Below the pieces are notes generated by a model. It was not told the origin of the DNA. It saw only the letters and a program-made list of their open reading frames with translations, and ran no database searches. A stretch of DNA of 64,000 nucleotides from an uncultured Acetatifactor sp. (GTDB taxonomy: Bacteria; Bacillota; Clostridia; Lachnospirales; Lachnospiraceae), in contig CATKXX010000001.1 in NCBI GenBank assembly GCA_949840935.1, forward strand, positions 124,001 through 188,000, in the 5' to 3' direction. The position numbers and the translations under genes are program-made. Shown piece after piece: positions 24,266 through 34,100 of the stretch. The first letter of the stretch is position 1. Each line of letters begins with the position of its first letter.

Positions 24266-24856
24266 ATGGATTTTTTTGAGCATATGCGTCGTCAGAAAAC
24301 TGGCGTTCGTCCCCATCAAATTATCTTTGAGAATGAGAACACTGAAAATACATACATCACCTGGGAAGACAAGATGAAGCCGCGTATTGATTTGGATGAC
24401 GGTATCACACAGGAGGAGCATCAGGCTTTGGCTTCCCGATGGGATGAGATGATATCCCTGGCTGAGGCAATCATCTGGCGGAATTATCTGGATCCTAACA
24501 GTGATGAAATCATGTCCGAGGTGGACTCTTTCCCCGATATCCGATTCCTCACCGGGAATTACTATGTGGGGGATGTGTCTTATGGCTACGTCTATCGGGA
24601 TAAAAACCATCGGCCCTATCACATCAAGGAGGGCCAGCTGCGCCATAAGCACCACAACGGAAAAGAATGGATATCGGAATGGCTCCCCCTGGACAGCCCG
24701 GAGATTACCCGATATTACCAGATTCTCCTTTCCCTCCGCTTCACCGGTGATGAAGGCGGAGAGGAAGAGGACTATATGGGCCTGGATCTGGAGGCAGAAT
24801 TTTTAAAGCTGGACGATCCCATAGAATTTGAGATACTTTCCCATGACGTAATTTAG
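24266..24856 (+). CDS. Hypothetical protein, 196 residues
   Basis: An acidic soluble protein with no signal peptide or membrane helix. Visible features are the basic N-terminus FFEHMRRQKTGVRPHQII, the central DGITQEEHQALASRWDEM helix, and a His-rich segment RPYHIKEGQLRHKHHNGK near residues 125-142. I do not recognise the family. AAGGAGG lies nine bases before ATG 24266. A terminator follows at 24925. Confidence 0.6.
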   Translation: MDFFEHMRRQKTGVRPHQIIFENENTENTYITWEDKMKPRIDLDDGITQEEHQALASRWDEMISLAEAIIWRNYLDPNSDEIMSEVDSFPDIRFLTGNYYVGDVSYGYVYRDKNHRPYHIKEGQLRHKHHNGKEWISEWLPLDSPEITRYYQILLSLRFTGDEGGEEEDYMGLDLEAEFLKLDDPIEFEILSHDVI

Positions 24857-24924
24857 GAGCTTTATCGTTCTGCCCCACAGATACTTTTCCTGAAAGTGTT
24901 ATAGTGGGGGAGACTGTATAGAAC

Positions 24925-24965
24925 GGGCAAGGCAAACCATAATGGTCTGTCTTGCCCTTAACTTT
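24925..24965 (+). terminator. Terminator after the 24266 gene
   Basis: GGGCAAG (24925-24931) pairs with CTTGCCC (24951-24957) through an inner ACC/GGT step, then TTAACTTTT. The interval 24966-25152 shows only a weak promoter (TTGGTA/TTATAT near 25116-25145). Confidence 0.6.
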
Positions 24966-25152
24966 TCTATGATGCTGCCCTGGGGCCGTCCCTTCTGTCA
25001 GAAAACACAAGTGTTCCGAAACATCCAGTGAGATTCAGGCATGGATACCATAAACCTTAAAAAAACAGTGTTTCCGGCCTTAAAATGTCATACAGAAAGT
25101 AGAAAGCGCTTATATTTGGTAGTAAAGTATTATATGGTGTTATATACAGACA

Positions 25153-25204
25153 GTTTCCTGAAAATGCAGACCGCCGGAAGGAGGGCGGCAGATTTTCCGG
25201 AAAC
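25153..25204 (+). promoter_or_regulatory. Long leader hairpin before a MATE gene
   Basis: GTTTCC (25153-25158) pairs with GGAAAC (25199-25204), continuing inward as GAAAAT/ATTTTC and CCGCC/GGCGG to a GGAAGGA loop. It lies in the leader, 26 bases before the start codon and about 15 before the ribosome binding site. No U run follows. Confidence 0.5.
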
Positions 25205-25230
25205 AAGATAAAAGGAAGAAGGAATACATT

Positions 25231-26649
25231 ATGGCAAAGACAGGAAGCGCCTCTCTTTCCGAAAAGGATAAAAAATTCAGGGAATTTGCGTTGACAGGGA
25301 ACCTGTGGAAGGTAATCTTTCATGTATGTGTGCCGCTGGCCTTTTTCCAGCTGATCAACCATCTCTTTAATATACTGGATACCATGATGGCGTCCCATGT
25401 CAGCGCCGTGGCGGTGTCGGCGGTGGCTTATCTGTCCCAGCTCCAGAGCATGATCTCTGCGGTGGGCGGCGGGCTGGCCGCAGGAAGCACCCTGAAGATC
25501 AGCGAGGCCTACGGTGCGGGGGATTACGGCATGGTGAAAAAGAGGCTGAGCACGCTGCTGGCAATCTGTGGGAGTATTGCGCTGGTGGTTCTTTTCATGA
25601 TCCCCTTTTCCTCCGGGCTGCTCCGGCTGTTCGGTACGCCGGAGGACTTTATCGCGGTGGGTGCCAGATATTTTTCCGTCACCCTGTTTTCCACAGTGCT
25701 GAATTTCTTTAACAATGTCTATATAGCCATTGAGCGTTCCAGGGGGAATTCCAGGCGGATTCTGAAGCTGAACCTGTTCGTCATTTCCCTGAAGCTGACG
25801 CTGACGGCGATTTTTATATACGGGCTGAATGCTGATATTACCATGATAGCAGTTGCTACGGTGATCTCCCAGGTGTTCCTGTTTGTGATGGCGGTGAAGA
25901 ATCTGTGCGCGGGCGATGACGCCTTTACCTTTGACAGAAGGAGTATCGTCTTCCGCAGGAAGGTCGTGGGGCCCATGATCAATCTTTCCTTCCCGGTGAT
26001 CGTGGAGAAGGTGGCCTTTTCCTTCGGGAAGACAGTGGTGAATTCCATGAGTAAGAATTACGGCTCCACCACTGTGGGGGCGCTGGGAATCTCCAACAAT
26101 ATCAACGGCCTGGTAACAGGGGTACAGAACGGATTCCAGGATGGAGGCTCCTCCATTATCAGCCAGAATCTGGGGGCAGGCAATCGAAAGCGTGCGCTGG
26201 GGACTTTCTGGCGGCTGGTGATCGTCAACGCTGCCATCGGCGCGGTGGGCCTGATCCTGTTGAACGTCTTCCTGGGGCCTGTAACGTGGCTTTTCGCCAA
26301 CAGCGCGGAGGGCTTTAACGAGGAATTCCAGCAGCTGATCATGCACGTGTTCCGCTATGAAGCGCTGGGCGGCTGTATCCCTCTGGGAATCAACAGCGCG
26401 TGCATGGCTTTGCTGTTCGGCTTCGGAAAGACGAAGCTTACGCTGGTCTGCAATTTCAGCCGGGTGTTTATCTTCCGCATCCCCATCCTCTGGGCGCTGC
26501 AGAATTTTACAAGCCTGGGCAGCGAGAGCGTGGGAATCGTTATGGCAGCCAGCAATACGCTGACAGCGATGCTTTCCTTTGCCATTGCGATGCTGGTGAT
26601 CCGGGGAGTGAAGAAGGAGGAAAAGACAGCTTCAAAGGCCGATATTTAA
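25231..26649 (+). CDS. MATE family efflux pump
   Basis: A 472-residue membrane protein with about 12 hydrophobic helices. The N-terminal half starts with GNLWKVIFHVCVPLAFFQL and has the NHLFNILDTMMASHV segment typical of MATE pumps. The second half carries the duplicate motif (SKNYGSTTVGALGISNNINGL). It likely exports drugs or metabolites by ion antiport. AAGGAAGAAGG lies just upstream of ATG 25231. It is a different subgroup from the 1168-2520 pump and has no regulator gene next to it; a long leader hairpin may control it. Confidence 0.88.
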   Translation: MAKTGSASLSEKDKKFREFALTGNLWKVIFHVCVPLAFFQLINHLFNILDTMMASHVSAVAVSAVAYLSQLQSMISAVGGGLAAGSTLKISEAYGAGDYGMVKKRLSTLLAICGSIALVVLFMIPFSSGLLRLFGTPEDFIAVGARYFSVTLFSTVLNFFNNVYIAIERSRGNSRRILKLNLFVISLKLTLTAIFIYGLNADITMIAVATVISQVFLFVMAVKNLCAGDDAFTFDRRSIVFRRKVVGPMINLSFPVIVEKVAFSFGKTVVNSMSKNYGSTTVGALGISNNINGLVTGVQNGFQDGGSSIISQNLGAGNRKRALGTFWRLVIVNAAIGAVGLILLNVFLGPVTWLFANSAEGFNEEFQQLIMHVFRYEALGGCIPLGINSACMALLFGFGKTKLTLVCNFSRVFIFRIPILWALQNFTSLGSESVGIVMAASNTLTAMLSFAIAMLVIRGVKKEEKTASKADI

Positions 26650-26686
26650 AGCTGGAATCACAAAATCAACTTTTATAAAAAAGTGC

Positions 26687-26716
26687 TTGCTAAAGTGAAG
26701 CAGTCTGTGTTATAAT
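26687..26716 (+). promoter_or_regulatory. Promoter of tRNA-Trp
   Basis: TTGCTA at 26687-26692, TATAAT at 26711-26716, spacer 18, ending 27 bases before the tRNA. Confidence 0.65.
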
Positions 26717-26743
26717 AGCTCCTGTCAGCGATGACAATGATAC

Positions 26744-26814
26744 AGGGGAATAGTACAGCGGTAGTGCGGCGGTCTCCAAAACCGTTAACGGGAGTTCGAT
26801 CCTCTCTTCCCCTG
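26744..26814 (+). tRNA. trnW: tRNA-Trp (anticodon CCA)
   Basis: Cloverleaf of 71 bases. The acceptor arms AGGGGAA (26744-26750) and TTCCCCT (26807-26813) pair fully. The D-stem is GTAC/GTGC, the anticodon loop CTCCAAA has CCA at 26776-26778, and the T-arm is GGGAG-TTCGATC-CTCTC. CCA is not encoded at the 3' end. It has its own promoter and terminator. Confidence 0.95.
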
Positions 26815-26820
26815 CTGTAA

Positions 26821-26850
26821 GCCTGAGAGCGTGGTTTCTCAGGCTTTTAT
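26821..26850 (+). terminator. Terminator after tRNA-Trp
   Basis: GCCTGAGA (26821-26828) pairs with TCTCAGGC (26837-26844), then TTTTAT. It runs directly into the dispersed repeat copy B. Confidence 0.75.
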
Positions 26851-26885
26851 TTCTGCGAGCAATGAGCCAAGCGACCGTGCTTGCA
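26847..26885 (+). repeat. Dispersed repeat, copy B (truncated)
   Basis: The first 39 bases of the repeat seen at 6373-6425, 37 of 39 identical; it then diverges after GTGCTTGCA. It sits between the tRNA terminator and the 26946 gene. Confidence 0.7.
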
Positions 26886-26945
26886 GCGGGGTTATTGACT
26901 AACGGCTTTAGCCGGTTGAGTGCGGCGGAAAGGGGTCGGTGTTAT

Positions 26946-27338
26946 ATGGAAGATAAGAATCAGCTGGAGCAGGCGCTTGCCACGCTGCACCGGTTTGTCC
27001 TGAACCTGGCGGAGCAGGCAGGGGAAAAGCCGGAATATGGGGAGAAGCTTTGGCAGGGGATCAGGGCTTCGGAAGGGCTTCTGCAGGAGCTTGCCTATTA
27101 CCATGACTATCGGAGCTTTCTCTGTAAATACAAGATTGCGGGTTACACACTGGCGGATGTGCTGGTATGGCAGGTGGATCATTTCAAGCTCTATATGGAT
27201 CGGCCGGAGGATATGAACCGCTACAGGCAGCAGAGGCTGCTGCTGGCCTCCTTTGAGACGATGGTAGAGATGGAGAGGGATCCTGCGCCCTTTGTGGAGA
27301 AGATGCGCGGGGAGACAGGCACAGACATTAAGGAATGA
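26946..27338 (+). CDS. Hypothetical protein, 130 residues
   Basis: A mostly helical soluble protein, with LEQALATLHRFVLNLAEQAG in the first helix and paired helices such as ASEGLLQELAYYHDYRSFL. There are no cysteines in motif spacing and no membrane segment. I do not recognise the family. ATG 26946 has AAAGGGG upstream; the frame extends back through the repeat to 26862 but that part is not gene-like. A strong terminator follows at 27349. Confidence 0.55.
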   Translation: MEDKNQLEQALATLHRFVLNLAEQAGEKPEYGEKLWQGIRASEGLLQELAYYHDYRSFLCKYKIAGYTLADVLVWQVDHFKLYMDRPEDMNRYRQQRLLLASFETMVEMERDPAPFVEKMRGETGTDIKE

Positions 27339-27348
27339 CAGAAATGAA

Positions 27349-27395
27349 ATAGAAGGCACGCGGCCGGTATGGGCGTTGTGCCTTCTATCTCTTTG
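27349..27395 (+). terminator. Terminator, convergent region
   Basis: ATAGAAGGCAC (27349-27359) pairs with GTGCCTTCTAT (27378-27388), then CTCTTT. It separates the 26946 gene from the opposite-strand 27441 gene. Confidence 0.65.
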
Positions 27396-27440
27396 GGGAA
27401 TTCCATTTAATTATACATCAAAAAGCGCGTTTTGTCTATA

Positions 27441-29744
27441 TCAGATTTCACCTTTTATAAAAGCACGCTCCGCCTCCAATGTCGGCGGGATGGCGGTATT
27501 ACAGCTGCGGAGCTTCTGCATGAACATATCGATATGATGCAGCTTCTGTTTCATCACATTATTCCTCTGTGTGATTATTTCCGTAAACATCGGGTTCTGC
27601 TCCAGTGTCTTGCTCAGCTGCGCAGGGAAAGGGCAGTAGGTAAGCAGGATTCTCCGTGCTACCTTGTTCAGCCTGGGAGAACCTGTTCCTTCAAACAGTA
27701 CCCACACAATATAATCCCTGACAAACATTTCCTTGAAGCTGTTCTTTGCCCTCTGGAGGCTGTTCTTGATCTTTTCCTTTGCCTCTCCGGTGAGTTCGTG
27801 ATTCTTGCGGAAGAACTGTACATAATCGAAGTATTCACTGGTGAGGGAGCGTTCGGATACGTCATTCCAGCGGCTTCCCTGTACGCGTTTGCACATCTCC
27901 CAGCGGAATTCACCGGCCAGGCGTACCATGGTAGCACTGATGTCCTCCATATGGAAGATGGAGAAGACCATGCGGGAGGGGGAATTGCGCTTTTTGCCTT
28001 CGATCTCCTGCCACATAATGCCTCTGACGCCTACATTGGGCATCAGGATGATATCCGGAAGGAATTCCAGATGAATGGTTTCCTTGCCCATCACGCCTGC
28101 GTTTTCCAGGTCAAGGCTCTCCCGGTAGAATACGGAATAGTCAACGCTCTTGATCATCTCCAGTGTCTTGCTGATCTGGCTCACGGTGACGAAGGAATCC
28201 TTCAGGCTCTTCATCACATTGTCGCTGGCAAAGAGAGGACAGAAGGTGGTGATGCGGCCGGAGGTGATCTTGTTGGCGGAGGCAAAGAGATTCTCCATCT
28301 CAAACCGCACTTTTAACAGTGCGTCATTCTTCATGGCAGTGGCCTGAGCTTCCGTGATCTTTCCCGTAGCCTTCTGCTTGTTGATGTTATCAAAGAAATC
28401 CTCGTCGAATTCGTTGCGGCTGGGATTCTTGTCCCCCCTGTAGATGGCGCGGAGCCAGTCGTAGGAGGTGTATATGCCGAATTCGGAATGGTCGCTCATG
28501 CTGCAGGCAAGCTGGTAAAGCGTGACACAATTGGCAGGGCCTGCAAGCTCCTCATCCACATATCCGAAATACAGGAACATCCGTACCGGTACGGGCAGGG
28601 AAGTCGTCTGCAGGGAACGCTCGAACACGGCAGCGTACAGTGCGTTAAACTCTGTGGTGAGCTGCCTGCGTAGCCTGCTGGCTTCCTCCTCTGTGGAATT
28701 CTTGTCCTCCAGGGCCTTATAGGCAAGGACATGCTTGCGGAAGGCGGGCCCAATCTCCAGCTCCAGCCCGGCAAAGCCCAGGATCGTAGTCAGAGAGCCG
28801 GAGAGCTCCGCCATAACGGCGGGATCCGCATCGGAGGCCGCATCCCCTGCGCCGGAGGGAAGTGTGCTCCCGCCTGCGGCCAGGGAGGCCATGCTTTCCC
28901 GGAAGGCTTTGATCCTTGGGGCCGTGATATTCTGATCCACAGAGGGATCCTTTTCAAACTTATCGATGATCCGCGTGACGGCGGCGCACAGGCTTTCCGC
29001 GTCCTCGCAGCCCGGGCCAAGGCGGATATACAGGCTTGACAACAGCTCGAACAGGTCGTTCCCGGATTCGTTAAAGTAGAAGGAGGCAATCTGCCTGCGG
29101 TACTGGTATTCCTCCTCCAGGCTGGCGTAAATCTGCCGGAAATCCTGGCTTCCCCTGCGCAGGATTCCCATGGCAAGGCCTATTTCGGTACAGAGATACC
29201 GGGCAGCCTCGCCGGCATAGGCGTGCTGCAGCCCCAGGTAATAATCTCCCAGCCAGGCTTCCGGTGTCTCCGCGCCCGGGAAAGCGTTTACCTCCGACAG
29301 GTTCAGCGTCTGAGGCTGGACACGGTAACGGCTGCAGAGGGCTGCATAATGCTTATAGTCATTGAGCAGCTCCTGATGAAGGTTGTCACAGGTGGCCTCA
29401 GCCGGCATGATCCGCCCCATGACATTGTTCAGCTGCCGGAACAGGGACAGCAGGATCAGCCTTGCCATTGCTGCGTGGGAGCGCAGCACCTTTTCCAGCG
29501 CTTCCACATTGTTCAGCGGATATGACATAACGGTGATATCCGTCAGAGCGACATAATCCACAAAATGTACCTCGGAACAGATCTCACAGATACCGATCAC
29601 ATCCCCTTCTATCAGCATGTATGTGCCGCCGGGATAAGAGGCCTGTACCCTTCCCTTAGTGATGATGTGCAGTGCGGCCATGGGCTGGCCGCAAGAATAG
29701 ATTTTTTTCCCTTTTTCTAAAATACTACCCGCCATATTTCCCAT
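27441..29744 (-). CDS. Large cyclic-nucleotide-binding-domain-like protein
   Basis: A 767-residue soluble protein. Residues 5-85 look like a cNMP-binding beta-roll (ILEKGKKIYSCGQPMAALHI, then GRVQASYPGGTYMLIEGDVI), the fold used by Crp. No helix-turn-helix follows; instead come 680 residues of mostly helices, with alternating acidic and Leu-rich stretches and a low-complexity linker near 285-310 (AGGSTLPSGAGDAASDAD). No enzyme motif is recognised. The protein may sense a small molecule and act as a scaffold, but this is a guess. The start is uncertain: ATG 29744 or 29735. A GC hairpin lies in its leader at 29788-29805. It faces the 29958 gene divergently. Confidence 0.6.
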   Translation of the reverse strand: MGNMAGSILEKGKKIYSCGQPMAALHIITKGRVQASYPGGTYMLIEGDVIGICEICSEVHFVDYVALTDITVMSYPLNNVEALEKVLRSHAAMARLILLSLFRQLNNVMGRIMPAEATCDNLHQELLNDYKHYAALCSRYRVQPQTLNLSEVNAFPGAETPEAWLGDYYLGLQHAYAGEAARYLCTEIGLAMGILRRGSQDFRQIYASLEEEYQYRRQIASFYFNESGNDLFELLSSLYIRLGPGCEDAESLCAAVTRIIDKFEKDPSVDQNITAPRIKAFRESMASLAAGGSTLPSGAGDAASDADPAVMAELSGSLTTILGFAGLELEIGPAFRKHVLAYKALEDKNSTEEEASRLRRQLTTEFNALYAAVFERSLQTTSLPVPVRMFLYFGYVDEELAGPANCVTLYQLACSMSDHSEFGIYTSYDWLRAIYRGDKNPSRNEFDEDFFDNINKQKATGKITEAQATAMKNDALLKVRFEMENLFASANKITSGRITTFCPLFASDNVMKSLKDSFVTVSQISKTLEMIKSVDYSVFYRESLDLENAGVMGKETIHLEFLPDIILMPNVGVRGIMWQEIEGKKRNSPSRMVFSIFHMEDISATMVRLAGEFRWEMCKRVQGSRWNDVSERSLTSEYFDYVQFFRKNHELTGEAKEKIKNSLQRAKNSFKEMFVRDYIVWVLFEGTGSPRLNKVARRILLTYCPFPAQLSKTLEQNPMFTEIITQRNNVMKQKLHHIDMFMQKLRSCNTAIPPTLEAERAFIKGEI

Positions 29745-29957
29745 CTCATTTCTGCCGTAATACGACTTTATTCCACAGCCTTACCGTCCGCCCTGCTTTG
29801 GGCGGGAGATATGCTGCCATGTTTCATTATACAACAAAACGGGTGCAATTTTCTACTGTACTTTTGATAAAAATGTGATAAAATAAAAATACATACGTGT
29901 CATTTTTTATAAGGGGCATGACAGCAAGAATGAATGGGAAAGGTACGGTTACATATC

Positions 29958-30428
29958 ATGGAAGAAAATATGGAGTATATGCAGCAGCTCATTGAGGAAT
30001 ACAGGGAGATGACAGCGCCTCTGTTGAAATATCTGCCCTGGTTTGAGAAAAACGCGGGGCAGGCGGGGAATTCCTTTTACCAGGGGCCGGACGCCGACAA
30101 CCAGACCATGGCTATCCCGGTATATGACGCCACGCTGATGAGCTTTGTCAAGGAGGCGGCGAATTCTCCCCTGATGGATCGCAATTATCCTTATGTATAT
30201 ACCAGGAATAATATCAGGACCCATGACGACGAGCGCAGGGTCATTGAGCGCGCGGGGATAAGGGAATGGGATCTCTTAAAGGGAATCCTCTCCAAGTACG
30301 TGCTGGGAGGCAGGACAAAGAGCATGCTGTGGAGCCAGGGGGTGCAGGAAAATATCTTCTATCTGGTGCTGAAACAGATGCGGCAGATCATCGGATTCTG
30401 GGATAAATCCAGAGGGCTCGGGAAGTAA
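29958..30428 (+). CDS. Hypothetical protein, 156 residues
   Basis: A soluble protein with a conserved-looking core: EYREMTAPLLKYLPWFEKNA in the first helix, AIPVYDATLMSFVKEAANS and NYPYVYTRNNIRTHDDE in the middle. The family is not recognised, though the layout recalls DUF6508-type proteins. ATG 29958 or 29934 could start; GGGAAAGG lies about 14 bases before 29958, and no better signal precedes 29934. A TetR-type regulator follows 67 bases later on the same strand. Confidence 0.55.
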   Translation: MEENMEYMQQLIEEYREMTAPLLKYLPWFEKNAGQAGNSFYQGPDADNQTMAIPVYDATLMSFVKEAANSPLMDRNYPYVYTRNNIRTHDDERRVIERAGIREWDLLKGILSKYVLGGRTKSMLWSQGVQENIFYLVLKQMRQIIGFWDKSRGLGK

Positions 30429-30495
30429 AAGGACTGTATGCGCAGAGCGGCGACGGACGGTTTCTGACCTGCAGAGCGGCAGAATGAGAGGATAT

Positions 30496-31080
30496 ATGGG
30501 CGAGAAATCAATACAGAAGAGACGATATATATTGGAGACCGCCAGAAGGGTATTTGTGGAAAAGGGCTTTAAGCGGGTTACCATGAAGGATATTGTGGAG
30601 GCATGTGAGATCAGCCGGGGAGGCCTGTACCTTTACTTTGACAGCACCAGCCAGATTTTTCTGGAGGTGCTGAAGCTGGAGAGCGAGGAGACGGACGATG
30701 TGTTTTCGGACAGCATTACAGAGGATGCCACGGCTGCGGATATCCTGATCCTGTTCCTGCAGGAGCAGAAGAAGGAGCTGCTGAGGAAGGAGGATACCCT
30801 GACCCAGGCAATCTATGAATTTTACTTTGAGAACCAGCCGGGCAGAAAGGATAACCTGCTGCGCAGGCAGTTTGACTCCGCGGTGAAGATCATAGAGAGG
30901 CTGATAGAGAACGGGGTGGACAACGGGGAATTTTATTGTGAGGACTGCCAGGGGACGGCCCGCAATATTATGTTTGTGCTGGAGGGACTGAAGATTTCCG
31001 CGCAGACCATCGGTATCACGGCGGATGCCGTGGACAGGGAGATTGCGTACATATTAAGGTCGCTGGATGCGGAAATCTGA
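30496..31080 (+). CDS. TetR family transcriptional regulator
   Basis: A 194-residue TetR-type protein. The helix-turn-helix at about residues 25-50 is VTMKDIVEACEISRGGLYLY, with the classic TetR ending. The ligand domain (55-190) has no known match. ATG 30496 follows GAGAGG by four bases; ATG 30484 is also in frame. No palindrome stands out upstream. It precedes purL but there is no sign that it controls purine genes. Confidence 0.82.
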   Translation: MGEKSIQKRRYILETARRVFVEKGFKRVTMKDIVEACEISRGGLYLYFDSTSQIFLEVLKLESEETDDVFSDSITEDATAADILILFLQEQKKELLRKEDTLTQAIYEFYFENQPGRKDNLLRRQFDSAVKIIERLIENGVDNGEFYCEDCQGTARNIMFVLEGLKISAQTIGITADAVDREIAYILRSLDAEI

Positions 31081-31167
31081 TAAAAGAACAAAAACAGATC
31101 AGAGCGTGTTTGAGGTGCGGCAGGCCGCGGGATTTTTCAGACATGTTCTGGCGCTTGGAGGAGCAGA

Positions 31168-34100
31168 ATGGGAAACGTAAGACGTATTTATGTGGAGAAA
31201 AAGGAGCCTTTCGCGGTAAAGGCGAAGGAGCTGTATGAGGAGCTGAAGGGCTACCTTGGGATCAGCGTGGAGGGAGTGCGGGAATTCATACGCTATGACG
31301 TGGAGAATATATCCGACGAGGTGTTTGCAAAAGCGTGCAGGACCGTCTTTTCCGAGCCTCCTGTGGACGAGCTGTATGAGGAGGCCATAGAAATACCGGA
31401 GAATGGCAGGGTCTTCTCCGTGGAATTCCTGCCCGGCCAGTTCGACCAGAGGGCGGATTCCGCCGTGCAGTGCGTACAGTTTTTGAAGGAATCGGAGGAG
31501 CCGGTGATCCGGACGGCAGTCACATATATGATCCTGGGCGATATTACGGATGAGGAATTTGACCGCATCAAGTCGTACTGCATCAACCCGGTGGATTCCA
31601 GGGAGACGGGGATGGAGAAGCCGGACACCCTGATCACGGCCTTTGAGGAGCCTGCCGATGTGAAGATATTGGAGGGGTTTGTGCAGTTGGAGGAGAGGGC
31701 GCTTTCAGAGCTCTATGAGTCCCTGTCCCTGGCTATGACCTTTAAAGACTTTTTACATATTCAGAATTATTTCAGGGAGGATGAGAAGCGGGATCCTTCC
31801 ATGACGGAGATACGCGTACTGGATACCTACTGGTCCGACCACTGCCGTCATACCACCTTTTCCACGGAGCTGACGGATGTGGAATTTGGCGAGGGGTATT
31901 ACCGTTCTCCCATTGAGACCACCTACCAGAGCTATCTTGATACCAGGGAGGAGCTCTTTGCCGGCAGGGAGGACAAATTTGTCTGTCTGATGGATCTGGC
32001 CCTGATGGCCATGCGTAAGCTGAAAAAGGACGGGAAGCTGGCGGACATGGAGGAATCCGATGAGATCAACGCCTGCTCCGTAGTGGTTCCTGTGGAAATG
32101 GATTACGGCGATCACAGGGAGACCGAGGAGTGGCTGGTGTTCTTTAAGAACGAGACGCATAATCATCCCACAGAGATAGAGCCCTTCGGCGGGGCGGCCA
32201 CCTGCCTGGGCGGCGCCATACGCGATCCCCTTTCGGGAAGGGGTTATGTGTACCAGGCCATGCGCGTTACCGGGGCGGCGGATCCCACCGTCCCCGTGGC
32301 GGATACATTAAAGGGAAAGCTCTCCCAGAAGAAGCTGGTCAGGGGGGCTGCAAGCGGTTATTCCTCCTATGGGAACCAGATCGGCCTTGCCACCGGTTTC
32401 GTCAAGGAAATCTACCATCCCAACTATGTGGCCAAGAGAATGGAGATCGGGGCTGTCATGGGCGCCGCTCCCAGGAAGAATGTGATCCGCGAGACCTCCG
32501 ACCCGGGGAATATCATCATCCTGCTGGGCGGACGCACCGGAAGGGACGGCTGCGGCGGCGCCACCGGATCCTCTAAGGTGCACACCGAGCAGTCCATCGA
32601 GACCTGCGGCGCCGAGGTACAGAAGGGAAATGCGCCTACGGAGAGGAAGCTTCAGAGGCTGTTCCGCCGCGAGGAGGTAAGCCGTATCATCCGGAAATGC
32701 AACGACTTTGGCGCTGGCGGCGTGTCCGTGGCGATCGGCGAGCTGGCGGACGGGCTGATCGTGGATCTGGACAAGGTGCCCAAGAAGTATGCCGGGCTGG
32801 ACGGTACGGAGCTGGCCATCTCCGAGTCCCAGGAGCGTATGGCTGTGGTGGTGGATCCCGGGGACGTGGAGAAGCTTTTAGGCTATGCGGCGGAGGAGAA
32901 TCTGGAGGCTGTGGCGGTAGCCGTGGTAACGGAGGAGCCCAGGCTGGTCCTGAAATGGAGAGGCAAGACCATCGTGAATCTGAAAAGGTCTTTCCTGGAT
33001 ACCAACGGCGCCCATCAGGAGACTGCGGTGAAGGTGGAGATCCCCCAGGAGAAGGACAATTATTTTGAACAATACGCCGTGCCTGCGGTGGGAGAGAGGC
33101 TGGAGGCGGGAGAGCTCCGGAAGGCGTGGCTTGCGCTGTTAAACGACCTGAACGTGTGTTCCCAGAAGGGGCTTGTGGAAATGTTTGACGCCTCCATCGG
33201 TGCGGGGAGCGTGTTCATGCCATACGGCGGAAAGTATCAGCTGACGGAGACTCAGGCCATGGTGGCAAAGCTGCCCGTGCTTCGTGGAAAGACGGATACT
33301 GTGACTATGATGAGCTTTGGCTTCGATCCCTGCCTGTCCTCCTGGAGCCCCTACCACGGCGCGGTCTACGCGGTGACGGAGTCCATGGCGAAGATCGTGG
33401 CCTCCGGCGGTGACTTTGAGAAGATACGCTTTACTTTCCAGGAATATTTCCGCAGGATGACGGGAGATCCCGCCCGCTGGAGCCAGCCCTTTGCAGCCCT
33501 GCTGGGAGCCTATGACGCCCAGATGGGCTTCGGGCTTCCCTCCATCGGCGGCAAGGACAGCATGTCGGGAACCTTCAACGATATTGACGTTCCGCCTACC
33601 CTGGTCTCCTTTGCGGTGGATATAGCGAAGCAGGGCGACATCATCACCCCCGAGCTGAAAAAGGCGGGGAATAAGCTGGTACGCTTTAAGATAGAGAAGG
33701 ATGACTTTGACATTCCCATGTACGAGGATGTGGCGGAGCTGTACCGCTTTGTCAGCCACCTGATCCGGGAGAAAATGGTGGTATCCGCCTACGCCCTGGA
33801 CGCCAGAGGCGCAGCGGCGGCATTGTCCAAGATGGCCTTCGGCAACAAGCTGGGTGTGGAGATCGGGGACGGCGTGTCCGTGGATACGCTCTTTGAAAAT
33901 GCCCTGGGAGATATCCTTGTGGAAGTGATCCCTGAGAAGCTGCCCGTATTGACAGCTTCGGAGCATAATGTAAGAGTGATCGGTACGGTGACGGAGGAAC
34001 CTGCATTCGTATATGGGGATGTGCGGATTGATATGGAGGAGGCTCTTTCTTCCTGGACTTCCAGGCTGGAGAAGGTATTCCCCACAAAGGCGGCAAAGGG

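Noticed and set aside
25057..26346. 429-residue minus-strand frame opposite the second MATE gene
   Set aside because: His/Gln-rich antisense composition and no initiation signal.
26862..26945. Extended start of the 26946 gene
   Set aside because: The extra codons lie in the dispersed repeat and lack an initiation signal.
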